A stretch of DNA of 64,000 bases from Leifsonia sp. ALI-44-B (GTDB lineage Bacteria; Actinomycetota; Actinomycetes; Actinomycetales; Microbacteriaceae): contig NZ_MTQL01000006.1 of the NCBI RefSeq assembly GCF_001984125.1, positions 1 through 64,000 of the forward strand, in the 5' to 3' direction. The notes under the pieces were generated by a model, which saw only the letters and a list, made by a program, of their open reading frames with translations, searched no databases and was not told where the DNA came from. Made by a program: the position numbers and the translations under genes. Of the stretch, positions 54,942 through 64,000 are shown in pieces (the first letter of the stretch is position 1; the number at the start of each line of letters is the position of its first letter).

Positions 54942-56813
54942 CTACTTGTGGCGCGGCTTGCGGGCCGGGCGTTCGCCGTCGAAGTCGCGGGCCCGGGCGG
55001 GCGAACCGCGGTCGGGACGGATCTCGATGAGCTGGCCGCTGATGCGCGTGTCCTTCAGACGGTCGAGCGTGTCGGACGACATGTTGGCCGGCAGCTCGAC
55101 GAGCGAGAAGTCGGGGCGGATGTCGATGTGACCGAAGTCTTCGCGGCTGAGGCCACCCTCGTTGGCGAGGGCGCCCACGATCTGGCGGGGCTCGACACGC
55201 TGACGGCGGCCGACTGCGATGCGGTAGGTGGACATGGGGCCCGACGAACCACGCTCGCGGCGCTCGGGGCGTTCGCGACGCTCGCCGCGGTCACCGCCGC
55301 GGTCGCCATCGCGGTCGAAGCGGTTGCCACCGCGCGAGTCACGGTCGCCGCCGCGGGAATCGCGGTCGTAGCGGTTTCCGCCACGGGAGTCACGGTCGCC
55401 TCCGCGCGAGTCGCGGTTGTCGAAGGTGGCGGCGCGCTGGGCGCGCTCATCCTCGGCCGACAGCAGCAGGGGGGTGTCGCCCTGGGCGACGACGGCGAGG
55501 GCCGCCGCGACATCCGCCTCGGGGGCATCGTGGTGCTGCACGTAGTGGGCGACGATGTCGCGGAAACGCTCGATGCGCTCGGGGTCGGCGAGGGCCTCGG
55601 TGATGGCGTCGTCGAAACGCGACAGGCGCGTGGCGTTGACGTCGTCGACCGACGGCAGCTGCATCTGGGTGAGCGGCTGACGGGTGGCCTTCTCGATGGC
55701 GGTCAGCAGGCGACGCTCACGCGGGGTGACGAAGCTGATGGCGTCGCCCGAGCGGCCGGCGCGGCCCGTGCGACCGATGCGGTGCACGTAGGACTCGGTG
55801 TCGATGGGGATGTCGAAGTTGACGACGTGGCTGATGCGTTCGACGTCGAGGCCTCGGGCTGCGACATCCGTGGCTACCAGGATGTCGAGCTTGCCCGACT
55901 TGAGCTGGTTGACCGTGCGCTCGCGCTGCACCTGGGCGACGTCACCGTTGATGGCGGCCGCCGAGTAGCCGCGGGCGCGCAGTTTCTCGGCCAGCGTCTC
56001 GGTCTCGTTCTTGGTGCGCACGAAGATGATCATGCCCTCGAAGTTCTCGACCTCGAGGATGCGCGTCAGGGCGTCGACCTTCTGCGGGTAGGACACGATG
56101 AGGTAGCGCTGGGTGGTGTTGACCGACGTGGTGGTCTTGGCCTTGACCGTGATCTCTTCGGGGTCGTTCAGGTACTGCTTCGAGATTCGGCGGATGGCCG
56201 AGGGCATGGTCGCCGAGAACAGCGCGACCTGCTTCTCTTTGGGGGTGTCGGCGAGGATCGTCTCGACGTCTTCGGCGAAGCCCATCTTGAGCATCTCGTC
56301 GGCCTCGTCGAGGACGAGGTACTTGAGCTGTGACAGGTCGAGGGTGCCCTTGGCGAGGTGGTCCATGATGCGGCCGGGCGTGCCGACGACGACGTGGACG
56401 CCGCGGCGCAGCGCGCTGAGCTGCACGCCATAGCCCTGGCCGCCGTAGACGGGGAGCACGTGCACGCCGCGCAGGTTCGCGGCGTACTTCTCGAAGGCCT
56501 CGCACACCTGCAGGGCCAGCTCGCGGGTCGGCGCGAGCACGAGCGCCTGCGGGGCTTTCTGCGACAGGTCGAGGCGGCTGAGGATGGGCAGCGCGAACGC
56601 GGCCGTCTTTCCCGTGCCCGTCTGGGCGAGGCCGACCACGTCGCGGCCCGCGAGGAGCGGCGGAATGGTGGCTGCCTGGATGGCGGAGGGGTTCTCGTAG
56701 CCCACCGTCTTGAGGGCTTTCAGTACTGCGTCATCGAGGCCGAGATCGGAGAAGGTGAGGGCGTCGGTAGGTGATGTTGCTTCGCTTGTGGCGTCGGCGT
56801 CGGTTGTGCTCAT
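54942..56813 (-). CDS. DEAD-box RNA helicase with DbpA-type RNA-binding domain
   Basis: 623 residues. All core motifs are present: Q motif (FSDLGLDDAVLKALKTVGYE), AQTGTGKTAAFALP, PTRELALQV, LDEADEMLKMGF, FSATMPSAI, and HRIGRTGRAGRSG. After residue 440 an Arg/Gly/Asp repeat tract (RDSRGGDRDSRGG type) precedes a DbpA-like RRM (YRIAVGRRQRVEPRQIVGAL). This is the CsdA/DeaD layout, acting in ribosome assembly and cold mRNA unwinding. TACCGT stands 6 bases before the ATG with no ribosome site, so it may be leaderless. Confidence 0.95.
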   Translation of the reverse strand: MSTTDADATSEATSPTDALTFSDLGLDDAVLKALKTVGYENPSAIQAATIPPLLAGRDVVGLAQTGTGKTAAFALPILSRLDLSQKAPQALVLAPTRELALQVCEAFEKYAANLRGVHVLPVYGGQGYGVQLSALRRGVHVVVGTPGRIMDHLAKGTLDLSQLKYLVLDEADEMLKMGFAEDVETILADTPKEKQVALFSATMPSAIRRISKQYLNDPEEITVKAKTTTSVNTTQRYLIVSYPQKVDALTRILEVENFEGMIIFVRTKNETETLAEKLRARGYSAAAINGDVAQVQRERTVNQLKSGKLDILVATDVAARGLDVERISHVVNFDIPIDTESYVHRIGRTGRAGRSGDAISFVTPRERRLLTAIEKATRQPLTQMQLPSVDDVNATRLSRFDDAITEALADPERIERFRDIVAHYVQHHDAPEADVAAALAVVAQGDTPLLLSAEDERAQRAATFDNRDSRGGDRDSRGGNRYDRDSRGGDRDSRGGNRFDRDGDRGGDRGERRERPERRERGSSGPMSTYRIAVGRRQRVEPRQIVGALANEGGLSREDFGHIDIRPDFSLVELPANMSSDTLDRLKDTRISGQLIEIRPDRGSPARARDFDGERPARKPRHK

Positions 56814-56839
56814 AAGTCAACGGTAGTGTGTCGCGCGCC

Positions 56840-58249
56840 TTATCGTCTTTTCGGCCGCACCGAAAGGGCCTGATCTCTCATGATTCTTTGTGCCCGAGTG
56901 CGCGAACGAGCGCCGGAACGCGGCACGATGTGCACGTGGGGGAGCGCGCGGTGCACCTCGACTTCAAGCGTGAGCTGGCCGCGGCGGGCGAGCACGATGC
57001 CGACGATGGCGGCCGCGAGGGCCGGAACGCCGCCTGAGACGATCATGCCGATGTGGGCGCCGAAGGTTTCGACGATCCAGCCCATGAGCGGTCCGCCGAT
57101 GGCCTGACCGCCGAGGAGCACGAGCACGTAGAGCGACATGACCCGACCGCGGATGCCCACGTTGGACGAGAGCTGCACGAGCGAGTTGCTGGCGGTCTGG
57201 AACAGGAGCGCAGACATCCCGACCGTGACGAGGATGGCGGCGAAGAAACCGACAGAGGGCATGAGACCCGCGGCAGCCTGCAGCACGCCCGTGATGAACA
57301 CGCCGAAGACGATGGTGCGCAGGCGGATGGACGCGCGGCGGGTCGAGAGGAGCGCTCCCGTGAGCGCGCCGACCGCGACCATCGAGTTGAAGAGGCCGTA
57401 GCCGCCGGCGCCCACGTTGAACACGTCGTCGGCGTAGGAGGCGAGCAACACGGGCATGGTCAGCCCGAAGACGGCGAAGACAGCGACCAGGATGACGGGG
57501 TAGACGATCGTGGGCTTCGAGACCGCATAGCTGAGCCCCTGTCGCAATTGCCCTTTGGTGCGGGGAGCGGGTGCGATGCGGGACATCTGCGAGGTGCGCA
57601 AGAGCGTCAACATGCCCACGACGAGGATGCACGCGACGCCGTTGATGGCGAAGGCCCATCCCGCGCCGACCGCGAGCAGCAGCACACCGGCGATGGCGGG
57701 CCCGATCATGCCGCCGAGCTGGAACACCGACGAGTTGACGCTGATGGCGTTGCGCAGGTGTCGCTGCCCGACGAGTTCGGACACGATCACCTGGCGCGCG
57801 GGGTTGTCGATCACCGTGACCATTCCGGTGGCGAAGGCGATGGCGAACACATGCCACGCCTCGACGGCGCCCGAGAGCGTGAGGGCCGCGAGCCCCAGGC
57901 TCAGCACGGCGAAGATCGACTGCGTGATCATCATGAGCATGCGCTTCGAGTAGCGGTCGACGAAGACGCCGCCCAGCAGGCCGAAGAAGAGCATGGGCGC
58001 GAACTGCATGGCCACCGTGATGCCCACGGCCGTGGCGCTGCCCGTGAGTTGCAGCACGAGCCAGTCCTGCGCGATGCGTTGCATCCATCCCGCGGTCATG
58101 GCGACGAAGTTGCCGGCCGTCCAGATGCGGAAGTTGGGGATGGAGAGGGCGATGAAGGTGTGCTTCCACGGCGGCCGCACGGTGGTGACGGACAGCGGCT
58201 CGGTGGGAGGGAAGGCGGCGGCGGTTGCAGAAGCAGAAGAAGAAGTCAC
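56840..58249 (-). CDS. MFS exporter (EntS/DitE-like)
   Basis: 469 residues from a GTG, with about twelve membrane helices. MFS motif A lies in GGVFVDRYSKRMLMM, and the sequence NFRIWTAGNFVAMTAGWMQR near the N-terminus is typical of the EntS-like branch. It probably exports a small molecule or drug. It diverges from a LysR regulator with a T-N11-A box between them, so it is likely that regulator's target. Basic C-terminal tail. Confidence 0.88.
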   Translation of the reverse strand: MTSSSASATAAAFPPTEPLSVTTVRPPWKHTFIALSIPNFRIWTAGNFVAMTAGWMQRIAQDWLVLQLTGSATAVGITVAMQFAPMLFFGLLGGVFVDRYSKRMLMMITQSIFAVLSLGLAALTLSGAVEAWHVFAIAFATGMVTVIDNPARQVIVSELVGQRHLRNAISVNSSVFQLGGMIGPAIAGVLLLAVGAGWAFAINGVACILVVGMLTLLRTSQMSRIAPAPRTKGQLRQGLSYAVSKPTIVYPVILVAVFAVFGLTMPVLLASYADDVFNVGAGGYGLFNSMVAVGALTGALLSTRRASIRLRTIVFGVFITGVLQAAAGLMPSVGFFAAILVTVGMSALLFQTASNSLVQLSSNVGIRGRVMSLYVLVLLGGQAIGGPLMGWIVETFGAHIGMIVSGGVPALAAAIVGIVLARRGQLTLEVEVHRALPHVHIVPRSGARSRTRAQRIMRDQALSVRPKRR

Positions 58250-58358
58250 GGATGTCTCTGGTCAGGAAGGAGAGGGCTGGTTACGTATGGGTCGGGATAC
58301 TGACTTAACGCTAAGCGCATCCTGTTTATTCGGACCCTCAATGGCTACTATTACTGCC

Positions 58359-58375
58359 ATTGGTTTTATCAATGC
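58359..58375. promoter_or_regulatory. LysR-type operator (T-N11-A)
   Basis: Inverted repeat cattg-N7-caatg, containing ATTG...CAAT with the T-N11-A form of LysR boxes, 38 bases before the LysR start and in the divergent promoter region of the MFS exporter. Confidence 0.65.
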
Positions 58376-58413
58376 GGTCGGATGTCACGCCGCCCGTTCG
58401 CGAGAGGTGCACC

Positions 58414-59271
58414 GTGTTCGATCCCATCCTTCTGAAGACGTTGCTCGTGGTCGCCGAGACGCACAGCTTCACGCGGGCCGCCCAGCAGCTGGGCCTCAGC
58501 CAGCCCACGGTGAGCCAACAGATGAGCAAGCTCGAGAAGGCGGCCGGGCGGTCGCTCATCGTGCGCGACACCCGCGAGGTGCGGCTGACCGACAACGGCG
58601 ACGCCATGGCCGGTTTCGCCCGCACGATCCTGGCGGCGCATGCGGCGGCCGAGAGCTACTTCAGTGGTTCGGCCATGAAGGGGCGGCTGCGCTTCGGCGC
58701 GGCCGACGACCTCGCGATCACGCAGTTGCCGCGCATCCTGAGGCATTTTCGGCAGCTGTATCCGCAGATCAACCTCGAGCTGACCGTGAACCAGAGCGGG
58801 CCGTTGCGGCGGCGGCTCGAGGCCGGGCACCTCGACCTCATCTTCATCAAGCAGAGCGCGGGCGACGAGACGGAGTCGACGCGCGTGGCTCGCGACTCGA
58901 TGGTGTGGGTGGGGCAGGAGAAGATGACGATCGAGGAGGGCGCGCCCGTGCCGCTCATCGCCTATCAGGGGCCGAGTCTCAGTCGGCAGATGGCGATCGA
59001 GGCGCTCGAGGCGGCCGGACGCACGTGGCGCATCACCTGCAACACGCGTGACGTGAACGGGGTTCTGGCGGCCGTGCGGGCCGGTATGGGCGTGGCGGTG
59101 TTTCCGCAGGCCCTGATCCCGGCGGACCTCGTGAAGGTGAGCAACCGTTTCACGCTGCCCGAGCTGGGCGACGTCGACTACGTTTTGATGGCAAACCCGG
59201 CGGCGGCGCAAGACTCGGTAGAGGCGTTGAAGTCGGCGATCGTGAGTCGCGGGGTGAGTCGGGCGGCGTGA
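58414..59271 (+). CDS. LysR-family transcriptional regulator
   Basis: 285 residues from GTG 58414, with gagagg 6 bases upstream. The N-terminal HTH (LLVVAETHSFTRAAQQLGLS, QPTVSQQMSKLEKAAG) is standard; the co-inducer domain begins LRFGAADDLAITQLPRIL. It likely controls the divergent exporter through the inverted repeat upstream. Confidence 0.92.
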   Translation: MFDPILLKTLLVVAETHSFTRAAQQLGLSQPTVSQQMSKLEKAAGRSLIVRDTREVRLTDNGDAMAGFARTILAAHAAAESYFSGSAMKGRLRFGAADDLAITQLPRILRHFRQLYPQINLELTVNQSGPLRRRLEAGHLDLIFIKQSAGDETESTRVARDSMVWVGQEKMTIEEGAPVPLIAYQGPSLSRQMAIEALEAAGRTWRITCNTRDVNGVLAAVRAGMGVAVFPQALIPADLVKVSNRFTLPELGDVDYVLMANPAAAQDSVEALKSAIVSRGVSRAA

Positions 59272-59317
59272 GGCAGAGTCGTCCGTCGAGGGCCCGGCGC
59301 TGACGTAACCTGAGAGC

Positions 59318-60664
59318 GTGCCACGCTTCTCTGACCTCGCCCGCGTTTTCTCTCGACGGGACCGGTCCGAAGCCAGTGGACAACCGGGCGTGGGGGCCGA
59401 GCTCGTCGACGTGACGGGTGAATCGAGCGCTCTGCCGGGAGCGACCTCTGGCGCGACATCAGGCCCGCGCTCTCGGCCTGAGAAGCTTGCGCGCGAGAAG
59501 CTGCCGCGCGACGTCCTCGTCCTCGGGGTCGTCGCCTTCTTCGTGATGGTCGGCTTCGGTGTCGTCGTGCCCGTGCTGCCCGTCTACGTGCGCTCGTTCG
59601 GCGTCGGTTACGTCGAGGTGGGTGCCGTCGTCTCGGCGTTCGCGGTCATGCGTCTCGTGGCGAACCCGTTCGTCGGCAAGCTCATGGACTGGGCCGGCGA
59701 GCGCACGATTCTCGCGATCGGCATCGGCATCGTGGCGCTCTCGTCGGGGCTCGTCGGGCTCGCGCATACCTACCCCCAGGTCCTGCTGCTGCGCGGCGCC
59801 GGGGGCATCGGCTCGGCCATGTTCTCGGTCGCGGCCATGACGTTGTTGCTGTCCTCCACGTCGCCCAAGCTGCGCGGACGCGCGGTCGGTTTCTATCAGG
59901 GCGGGTTCCTCATCGGCGGCATGGCGGGCCCCGCGGTCGGCGGCCTGCTCGCCACCGTGTCGCTCACCGCGCCGTTCTTCTTCTACGCCGTGACGCTCGC
60001 GATCGCGGGGCTCGTAGGCCTCTTCCTGCTGAGCGGTCGCAAACGGGCCGAGGTGGATGCCGCAGCCGAGGTCATCCCGTTGGGTCGGGTGATCCGCGAC
60101 CGCCGTTTCCAGGTGGCGTGCCTGGCGAACCTGGCGCAGGGCTGGTCGGCTATGGGTGTGCGCGGAGCGTTGATCCCGGTGCTGGTGGTCGAGGCGCTGC
60201 ACCAGGAGCCGGCGTGGACCGGTATCGCGTTCGCGGTGGCCGCCGTCGCGCAGACCATCGCCCTCGCGCCGGCCGGGCGTTTCGTCGACACCGTCGGCCG
60301 CAAACCGGCCATCATCGGTGCCTTCGCGGTGGGGGCCGTCACGATGATGGCGATCCCGTTCGTCACGTCGCTGTGGCTGCTCATCGTGTTGCTGTGCGTC
60401 TACGGCGTCGCGGCCGCTTTCATGGGCACCGCTCCCGCGGCCGCCGTCGGTGATGCAGCGGGTGCGCGCGGCGGCAAGCCGGTTGCGCTGTTCCAGGCGT
60501 TCTCCGACGCGGGAGCAATCGCGGGTCCGCTGGTGGCCGGCTTGCTGCTCGACCTGTATTCCTTCCCGGCGGCGTTCGCCTCGGCCTTCGTCATCATGGC
60601 GGCGGCCGCGCTCTTCGCCCTGCGCATGCCGTCCGACCGCGTGAAGCCGGTCGCTGCGTCGTAA
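59318..60664 (+). CDS. MFS transporter (multidrug type)
   Basis: 448 residues from a GTG with TAACCT 6 bases upstream (leaderless candidate). A 60-residue polar leader precedes twelve membrane helices. Motif A is NPFVGKLMDWAGERTILAIG and motif C-like glycines lie in GGFLIGGMAGPAVGGLLATV, features of drug:proton antiporters. Substrate unknown. Confidence 0.88.
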   Translation: MPRFSDLARVFSRRDRSEASGQPGVGAELVDVTGESSALPGATSGATSGPRSRPEKLAREKLPRDVLVLGVVAFFVMVGFGVVVPVLPVYVRSFGVGYVEVGAVVSAFAVMRLVANPFVGKLMDWAGERTILAIGIGIVALSSGLVGLAHTYPQVLLLRGAGGIGSAMFSVAAMTLLLSSTSPKLRGRAVGFYQGGFLIGGMAGPAVGGLLATVSLTAPFFFYAVTLAIAGLVGLFLLSGRKRAEVDAAAEVIPLGRVIRDRRFQVACLANLAQGWSAMGVRGALIPVLVVEALHQEPAWTGIAFAVAAVAQTIALAPAGRFVDTVGRKPAIIGAFAVGAVTMMAIPFVTSLWLLIVLLCVYGVAAAFMGTAPAAAVGDAAGARGGKPVALFQAFSDAGAIAGPLVAGLLLDLYSFPAAFASAFVIMAAAALFALRMPSDRVKPVAAS

Positions 60665-60723
60665 CAGCGGCGCCGCTCCACCTGCGCCGCTCCACCTGCG
60701 CCGAATCAGCTGCGTCGTAACAG
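60653..60723. repeat. Short tandem and direct repeats after the MFS gene
   Basis: Three copies of a 14-base unit near gcgccgctccacct (60670-60711, third copy diverged). They are flanked by a 15-base direct repeat gctgcgtcgtaacag (60653-60667 and 60709-60723), which includes the MFS stop codon. It looks like a small local duplication. Confidence 0.7.
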
Positions 60724-60819
60724 TGGTACGCATTCGCGCCGAGGCGGCGAGCGCGTGCGAGTCTGTGACAACGCACCGGATGCCCCGAACCTCCGGTCGG
60801 CAGACGGAAGGAGCGGCGC

Positions 60820-62199
60820 ATGGCACCCCTCGATACGCGGGAACCCGAGCTGGGGTTCAGCACGCAGCAATTGCACGGCGGCGTCGGCACGGATGGTGAC
60901 GGCTTCCACGCGCGGGCGACGCCCATCTATTTGAGCGCGGGCTTCGTCTTCGACGATTTCGAACAGGCGGCCGACCGCTTCGACGGAGCGACGGGTTCCG
61001 GTGACGGGTACTCCTACACGCGCACGGGCAATCCGACGACGGCTTCTGTCGAGCGCCGCCTGGCGGTGCTCGAGCGGGGGCGCAACGCTTTGCTCGTGGG
61101 CAGTGGGCAGGCTGCGGCATCCGTGGCGTTGCTCGGGCTGTTGCAGGCGGGGGATCATGTGCTGGCGGCATCCAGCCTGTATGAGGGGTCTCGCGGGTTG
61201 CTCGTCGAGAACTTCGGGCGGCTGGGCATCGAGGCCGGGTTCGTCGACGACGCGAATGACGCGGGGGCGTGGCAGGCGGCGATCCGGCCGAACACGAAAG
61301 CGGTGTTCGTCGAGTCGATCCCGAACCCGAAGAATGATCTGGTCGACATCGAGTTGGTGGCGGGGGTGGCGCACCGCAACGGGATTCCCCTGGTGGTCGA
61401 CAACACGTTCGCGACGCCCTATCTGCAGCGCCCGATCGAGCACGGGGCCGATATCGTCATCCACTCGGCCAGCAAGTTCTTGGCCGGGCACGGTTCGGTG
61501 CTGGGCGGCGTCATCGTCGACGCGGGCACCTTTGACTGGGCCGACGCCTCACGTTTTCCGCACCTCAACGAGCCGTCGCGGTCCCTCGGCGGCCTGTCGT
61601 TCGTGGAACGCTTCGGCCCCGACGCCTACTTCGTTTACGCCAAGGATGTCGTGGCGGCCCGCTTCGGCCCGACACCGTCGCCGCTCAACGCGTTCCTGAT
61701 CCAGCAGGGTGTCGAGACGCTGTCACTGCGCGTCGAGCGGCAGTCGCGCAATGCGCTGGCCGTGGCCCGGTGGTTGGAGCAGCGGCCCGAGGTGCACTCG
61801 GTCGACTACTCGGGGCTGGAGTCGAGCCCGTATCACGCACTGGCCGAGCGGTATCTGCCGCGCGGGCAGGGTTCGGTGTTCTCATTCACGTTGCGCGGGG
61901 GAGTCGAGGCGGCGCGCGCCTTCTTCGACGCCGTCCAGATCTTCACGAGGATGACTCACCTCGGCGATGTGCGTTCGCTCGTCATCCATCCGGCCTCGAC
62001 GTCGCACGCGGCGCGCACCGAGGACGAGCGCCGGGCCGCCGGCGTATGGCCGGGCATGTTGCGTCTGTCGATCGGCATCGAGGACGAGGCCGATCTACTG
62101 GCCGACCTGGACCGAGCCCTCCTTGCTGCGGCCTCCGCCGGTGAGCCCCTCGACGCATCGGCCCCGGCTGCGCTCGACCCGATCGGACACATCGCATGA
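60820..62199 (+). CDS. metY: O-acetylhomoserine sulfhydrylase
   Basis: 459 residues with ggaaggagcggcgc before the ATG. A PLP enzyme of the Cys/Met metabolism family: YSYTRTGNPTTASVERRLA, the Asp in VVDNTFATPYLQRPIEHGAD, and the PLP Lys in HSASKFLAGHGSVLGG (near residue 218). Length and the GFSTQQLHGG start favour O-acetylhomoserine (or O-succinyl) sulfhydrylation to homocysteine. Its stop overlaps the flavin monooxygenase start as ATGA, so sulfur released by that enzyme may be fixed here. Confidence 0.9.
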   Translation: MAPLDTREPELGFSTQQLHGGVGTDGDGFHARATPIYLSAGFVFDDFEQAADRFDGATGSGDGYSYTRTGNPTTASVERRLAVLERGRNALLVGSGQAAASVALLGLLQAGDHVLAASSLYEGSRGLLVENFGRLGIEAGFVDDANDAGAWQAAIRPNTKAVFVESIPNPKNDLVDIELVAGVAHRNGIPLVVDNTFATPYLQRPIEHGADIVIHSASKFLAGHGSVLGGVIVDAGTFDWADASRFPHLNEPSRSLGGLSFVERFGPDAYFVYAKDVVAARFGPTPSPLNAFLIQQGVETLSLRVERQSRNALAVARWLEQRPEVHSVDYSGLESSPYHALAERYLPRGQGSVFSFTLRGGVEAARAFFDAVQIFTRMTHLGDVRSLVIHPASTSHAARTEDERRAAGVWPGMLRLSIGIEDEADLLADLDRALLAAASAGEPLDASAPAALDPIGHIA

Positions 62200-63515
62200 C
62201 GAAAGCTCAACACTTCGGCTGGTTCCTGTCCCGGGGCTTCGGCCCGCACGGCTGGGGGCACCCCTACTACGAGTGGAACTACCCCTGGTATGAGCCGCAG
62301 CTCTACCAGCAGTCCATCCGCGACCTCGAGCAGGCGGGCTTCGACCTCGTGATCATCGAGGATGCGCTGTCCCTCGGCAACGCAGACACACTCGACCTGC
62401 GCATCCGCAGCGCCTATGGCGGACCGAAGCACGACCCCCTCATGCTCGCGCCCTACCTTTTCGACGTGACCTCGCATATCGGCATTGCGCCGACGGTGAA
62501 CCCGCTGGCGTATTCGCCCTATCAGGCGGCCCGGCAGTTTGCCACGTTGCAGCATCTGAGCTCCAACCGGTTCGGCATCAACGTGGTCACCGATGTCGGG
62601 TCGAGCCGGCACTTCGGTGTTGAACCCGTGTCTCACGACGCGGCTTACGACCGGGCCGAGGAGTGGCTCACGAGCATCCGCCGCCTGTGGCACAGCTGGG
62701 GTGACGATGCCCTCATCGCGGATGCCGCGACGGGCCATTTCGCCGACGGAACCCGCCTCGACGCCCTGCAGCACCGCGGCGCGAACTACACGTTCGATGG
62801 TCCGCTGAACGCCCTGCCCTTCGCAGCCGGCGACCCCGTGGTGGTGTCGCCGGGCGGTTCGCCGCGCGGGCTCAACTTCGCGGGCGAACAGTCCGAGGTG
62901 CAATTGGCGCTGGCGTCGCTCGATGTCGACACCATCCGCGCCTACCGGGCCAAGGTGTTGGATGCAGCAACGGCGCACGGTCGCACGGCGGCCGACATCG
63001 ACATCCTGTTCGTGTTCAAGCCCATCATCGTGGCGAGCACCGAGGAGGCGGACCGACTCGTTCAGGCGTCGGCCCACCCTGACGACGCGGCGCTGCTGCA
63101 GGTGGCGGCCGGGCAGTCGAGCGACCTTGAGACGGACCTGACGAAGCTCGACCTCGACCGGCCCGTCGACGAGGGCATCTTCGGCGACCATGTGTCGCGC
63201 GGCAGCATCAAGGGCCTGCTCGGCAAGGCCGACAGCTTCGCGTCGACGACGTTGCGCGAGCTGTTGACCGCCAAGGCCCGGCTCGGCCGCATCTCGTCGC
63301 GCGAGGGGTTCGTGGGCACGGCCGACGAGATCGCCGACTTCATCGAACAGATCGGGGACGAGGCTGATAACGACGGGTTCATCTTCTCGGGCGATCTGCA
63401 CCCTGTGACCATCCACCGCATGCTCGACGAGTTGGTGCCGATCCTGCGTCGCCGAGGGATTCTCCGCACATCGTTCGGCAACGGCGGTCTGCGCGGCAAC
63501 CTGCGCGACTTCTAA
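62196..63515 (+). CDS. NtaA/SnaA/DszA-type flavin-dependent monooxygenase
   Basis: 439 residues. A bacterial luciferase-like TIM barrel with the NtaA/DszA-family pattern: FDLVIIEDALSLGN, IGIAPTVNPLAYSPYQAARQ, FATLQHLSSNRFGINVVTD, and VVVSPGGSPRGLNFA. Such enzymes use FMNH2 to oxidise C-S or C-N bonds. Coupling to metY by ATGA suggests an organosulfur substrate and sulfur scavenging (inference). No flavin reductase is in view. It overlaps the convergent mutT-like gene by 4 bases. Confidence 0.87.
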   Translation: MTKAQHFGWFLSRGFGPHGWGHPYYEWNYPWYEPQLYQQSIRDLEQAGFDLVIIEDALSLGNADTLDLRIRSAYGGPKHDPLMLAPYLFDVTSHIGIAPTVNPLAYSPYQAARQFATLQHLSSNRFGINVVTDVGSSRHFGVEPVSHDAAYDRAEEWLTSIRRLWHSWGDDALIADAATGHFADGTRLDALQHRGANYTFDGPLNALPFAAGDPVVVSPGGSPRGLNFAGEQSEVQLALASLDVDTIRAYRAKVLDAATAHGRTAADIDILFVFKPIIVASTEEADRLVQASAHPDDAALLQVAAGQSSDLETDLTKLDLDRPVDEGIFGDHVSRGSIKGLLGKADSFASTTLRELLTAKARLGRISSREGFVGTADEIADFIEQIGDEADNDGFIFSGDLHPVTIHRMLDELVPILRRRGILRTSFGNGGLRGNLRDF

Positions 63516-63952
63516 GGTTTCGGCGCGGCCTCCGGCGGCTGGGGCGGTGCGCTGAGGATGGCCACGGTGGGTAGATCGGGCGCGGCCCAGGCGAGCGAGC
63601 CGAGGCCCTGGGGGAGGAGCCAGCGCAGCTCGTCGTGATCGAGGCTCTGTGTGGGCAAGGTCTCGGCGCGCGCTTCGTAGCAGGCGAGGTCGATGAGTCG
63701 ACCCGAGTCGAGGGCCGTCGTCGAACGGTCGATGAGGGTGACAATACGGATATCGATGCCGAGCTCTTCGCGGATCTCGCGGGCCAGAGCGACTTCGGGA
63801 GTCTCGCCGGGCTCTACTTTGCCGCCCGGGAACTCCCACAGTCCGGCCGACGAGATGCCCGGGCGCCGACGGCAGGCCAAGATCCCGTCACCGTGGCGGA
63901 TGACGGCGGCGACGACGCGGATGGCTGCGGGAGTGTCGGCGGCTGAGGTCAC
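63512..63952 (-). CDS. MutT-like NUDIX hydrolase ((deoxy)nucleoside triphosphate pyrophosphohydrolase)
   Basis: 146 residues from GTG 63952. The NUDIX box is GGKVEPGETPEVALAREI followed by REELGI, preceded by SSAGLWEFPGG as in MutT. It probably removes 8-oxo-dGTP from the nucleotide pool. The C-terminus is Pro/Ala-rich. The last 48 bases of the window beyond it show no gene. Confidence 0.88.
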   Translation of the reverse strand: MTSAADTPAAIRVVAAVIRHGDGILACRRRPGISSAGLWEFPGGKVEPGETPEVALAREIREELGIDIRIVTLIDRSTTALDSGRLIDLACYEARAETLPTQSLDHDELRWLLPQGLGSLAWAAPDLPTVAILSAPPQPPEAAPKP

Positions 63953-64000
63953 ATCACTGAGGCTATGCCGTGCGCGGGCATCGGGAGGGGTGGCGCGCCC

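Noticed and set aside
60712-60819. SAM riboswitch upstream of metY
   Set aside because: The 100-base leader shows no conserved S-box or SAM-II/IV core or terminator that I can recognise.

Overview
The window is GC-rich actinobacterial DNA. The long collinear run TPR protein - HAD phosphatase - small ORF - tlyA - nadK - recN - pyrG - NUDIX - xerD - parA - scpA - scpB - rluB - cmk - der is the same backbone seen in mycobacteria (around recN/pyrG/parA) and in other Actinobacteria. Many GTG starts, apparently leaderless genes and RG-, DA- and TD-rich low-complexity tracts fit a Micrococcales/Microbacteriaceae-type organism; the exact genus is inference.

Region 1 (1-20.7 kb): the 3' end of a 5S rRNA and its terminator, then housekeeping genes almost all on the + strand and tightly packed. 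They cover RNA modification (tlyA, rluB), NAD(P) and CTP synthesis (nadK, pyrG), repair (recN), chromosome dimer resolution and segregation (xerD, parA, scpA, scpB), tyrosine and cytidylate metabolism (tyrA, cmk), ribosome assembly (der), a NUDIX-NYN fusion and an MscS channel. Region 2 (20.7-31.4 kb): variable chromosomal genes. These are a TetR/SRPBCC pair, an epimerase, a DinB protein, a secreted beta-propeller, a divergent EamA/MarR pair with two clear palindromic operators, and a tandem array of six small four-helix membrane proteins, most sharing an N-terminal W-W/x-x-G-W motif.

Region 3 (31.4-44.5 kb): an accessory island next to a tRNA-Pro(GGG). It opens with the decayed end of a MobF/TraA-type relaxase-helicase. 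It then carries an ATGA-coupled AAA ATPase + S8 (subtilase) protease, a sigma-like HTH protein, an unknown protein, an ImmA/IrrE metallopeptidase with a cysteine cluster, and a compact ubiquitin-like system: a three-domain multi-ubiquitin-like protein, a cysteine-free E2-fold protein, and a JAB-E1 (ThiF) fusion. Downstream are a TPR-HEPN protein with an intact R-x4-H motif, a small zinc-knuckle protein, and a truncated AbiEii nucleotidyltransferase. A 16-bp piece of the tRNA is repeated at the right edge. No integrase is visible. I read this as a conflict/defence island combining conjugation/deconjugation, three protease modules and a likely RNase effector; it is the most interesting part of the window.

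Region 4 (44.5-64 kb): chromosomal genes again. They are a VOC protein, PadR + AarF/UbiB kinase, an ABC-F ATPase, an alpha/beta hydrolase diverging from an Eis-like acetyltransferase, a sortase-anchored S15 peptidase, a VbhA-like orphan antitoxin, a DEAD-box helicase with a DbpA-type tail, an MFS exporter diverging from a LysR regulator, a second MFS transporter, a metY-flavin monooxygenase operon (sulfur assimilation), and a MutT-type NUDIX hydrolase.
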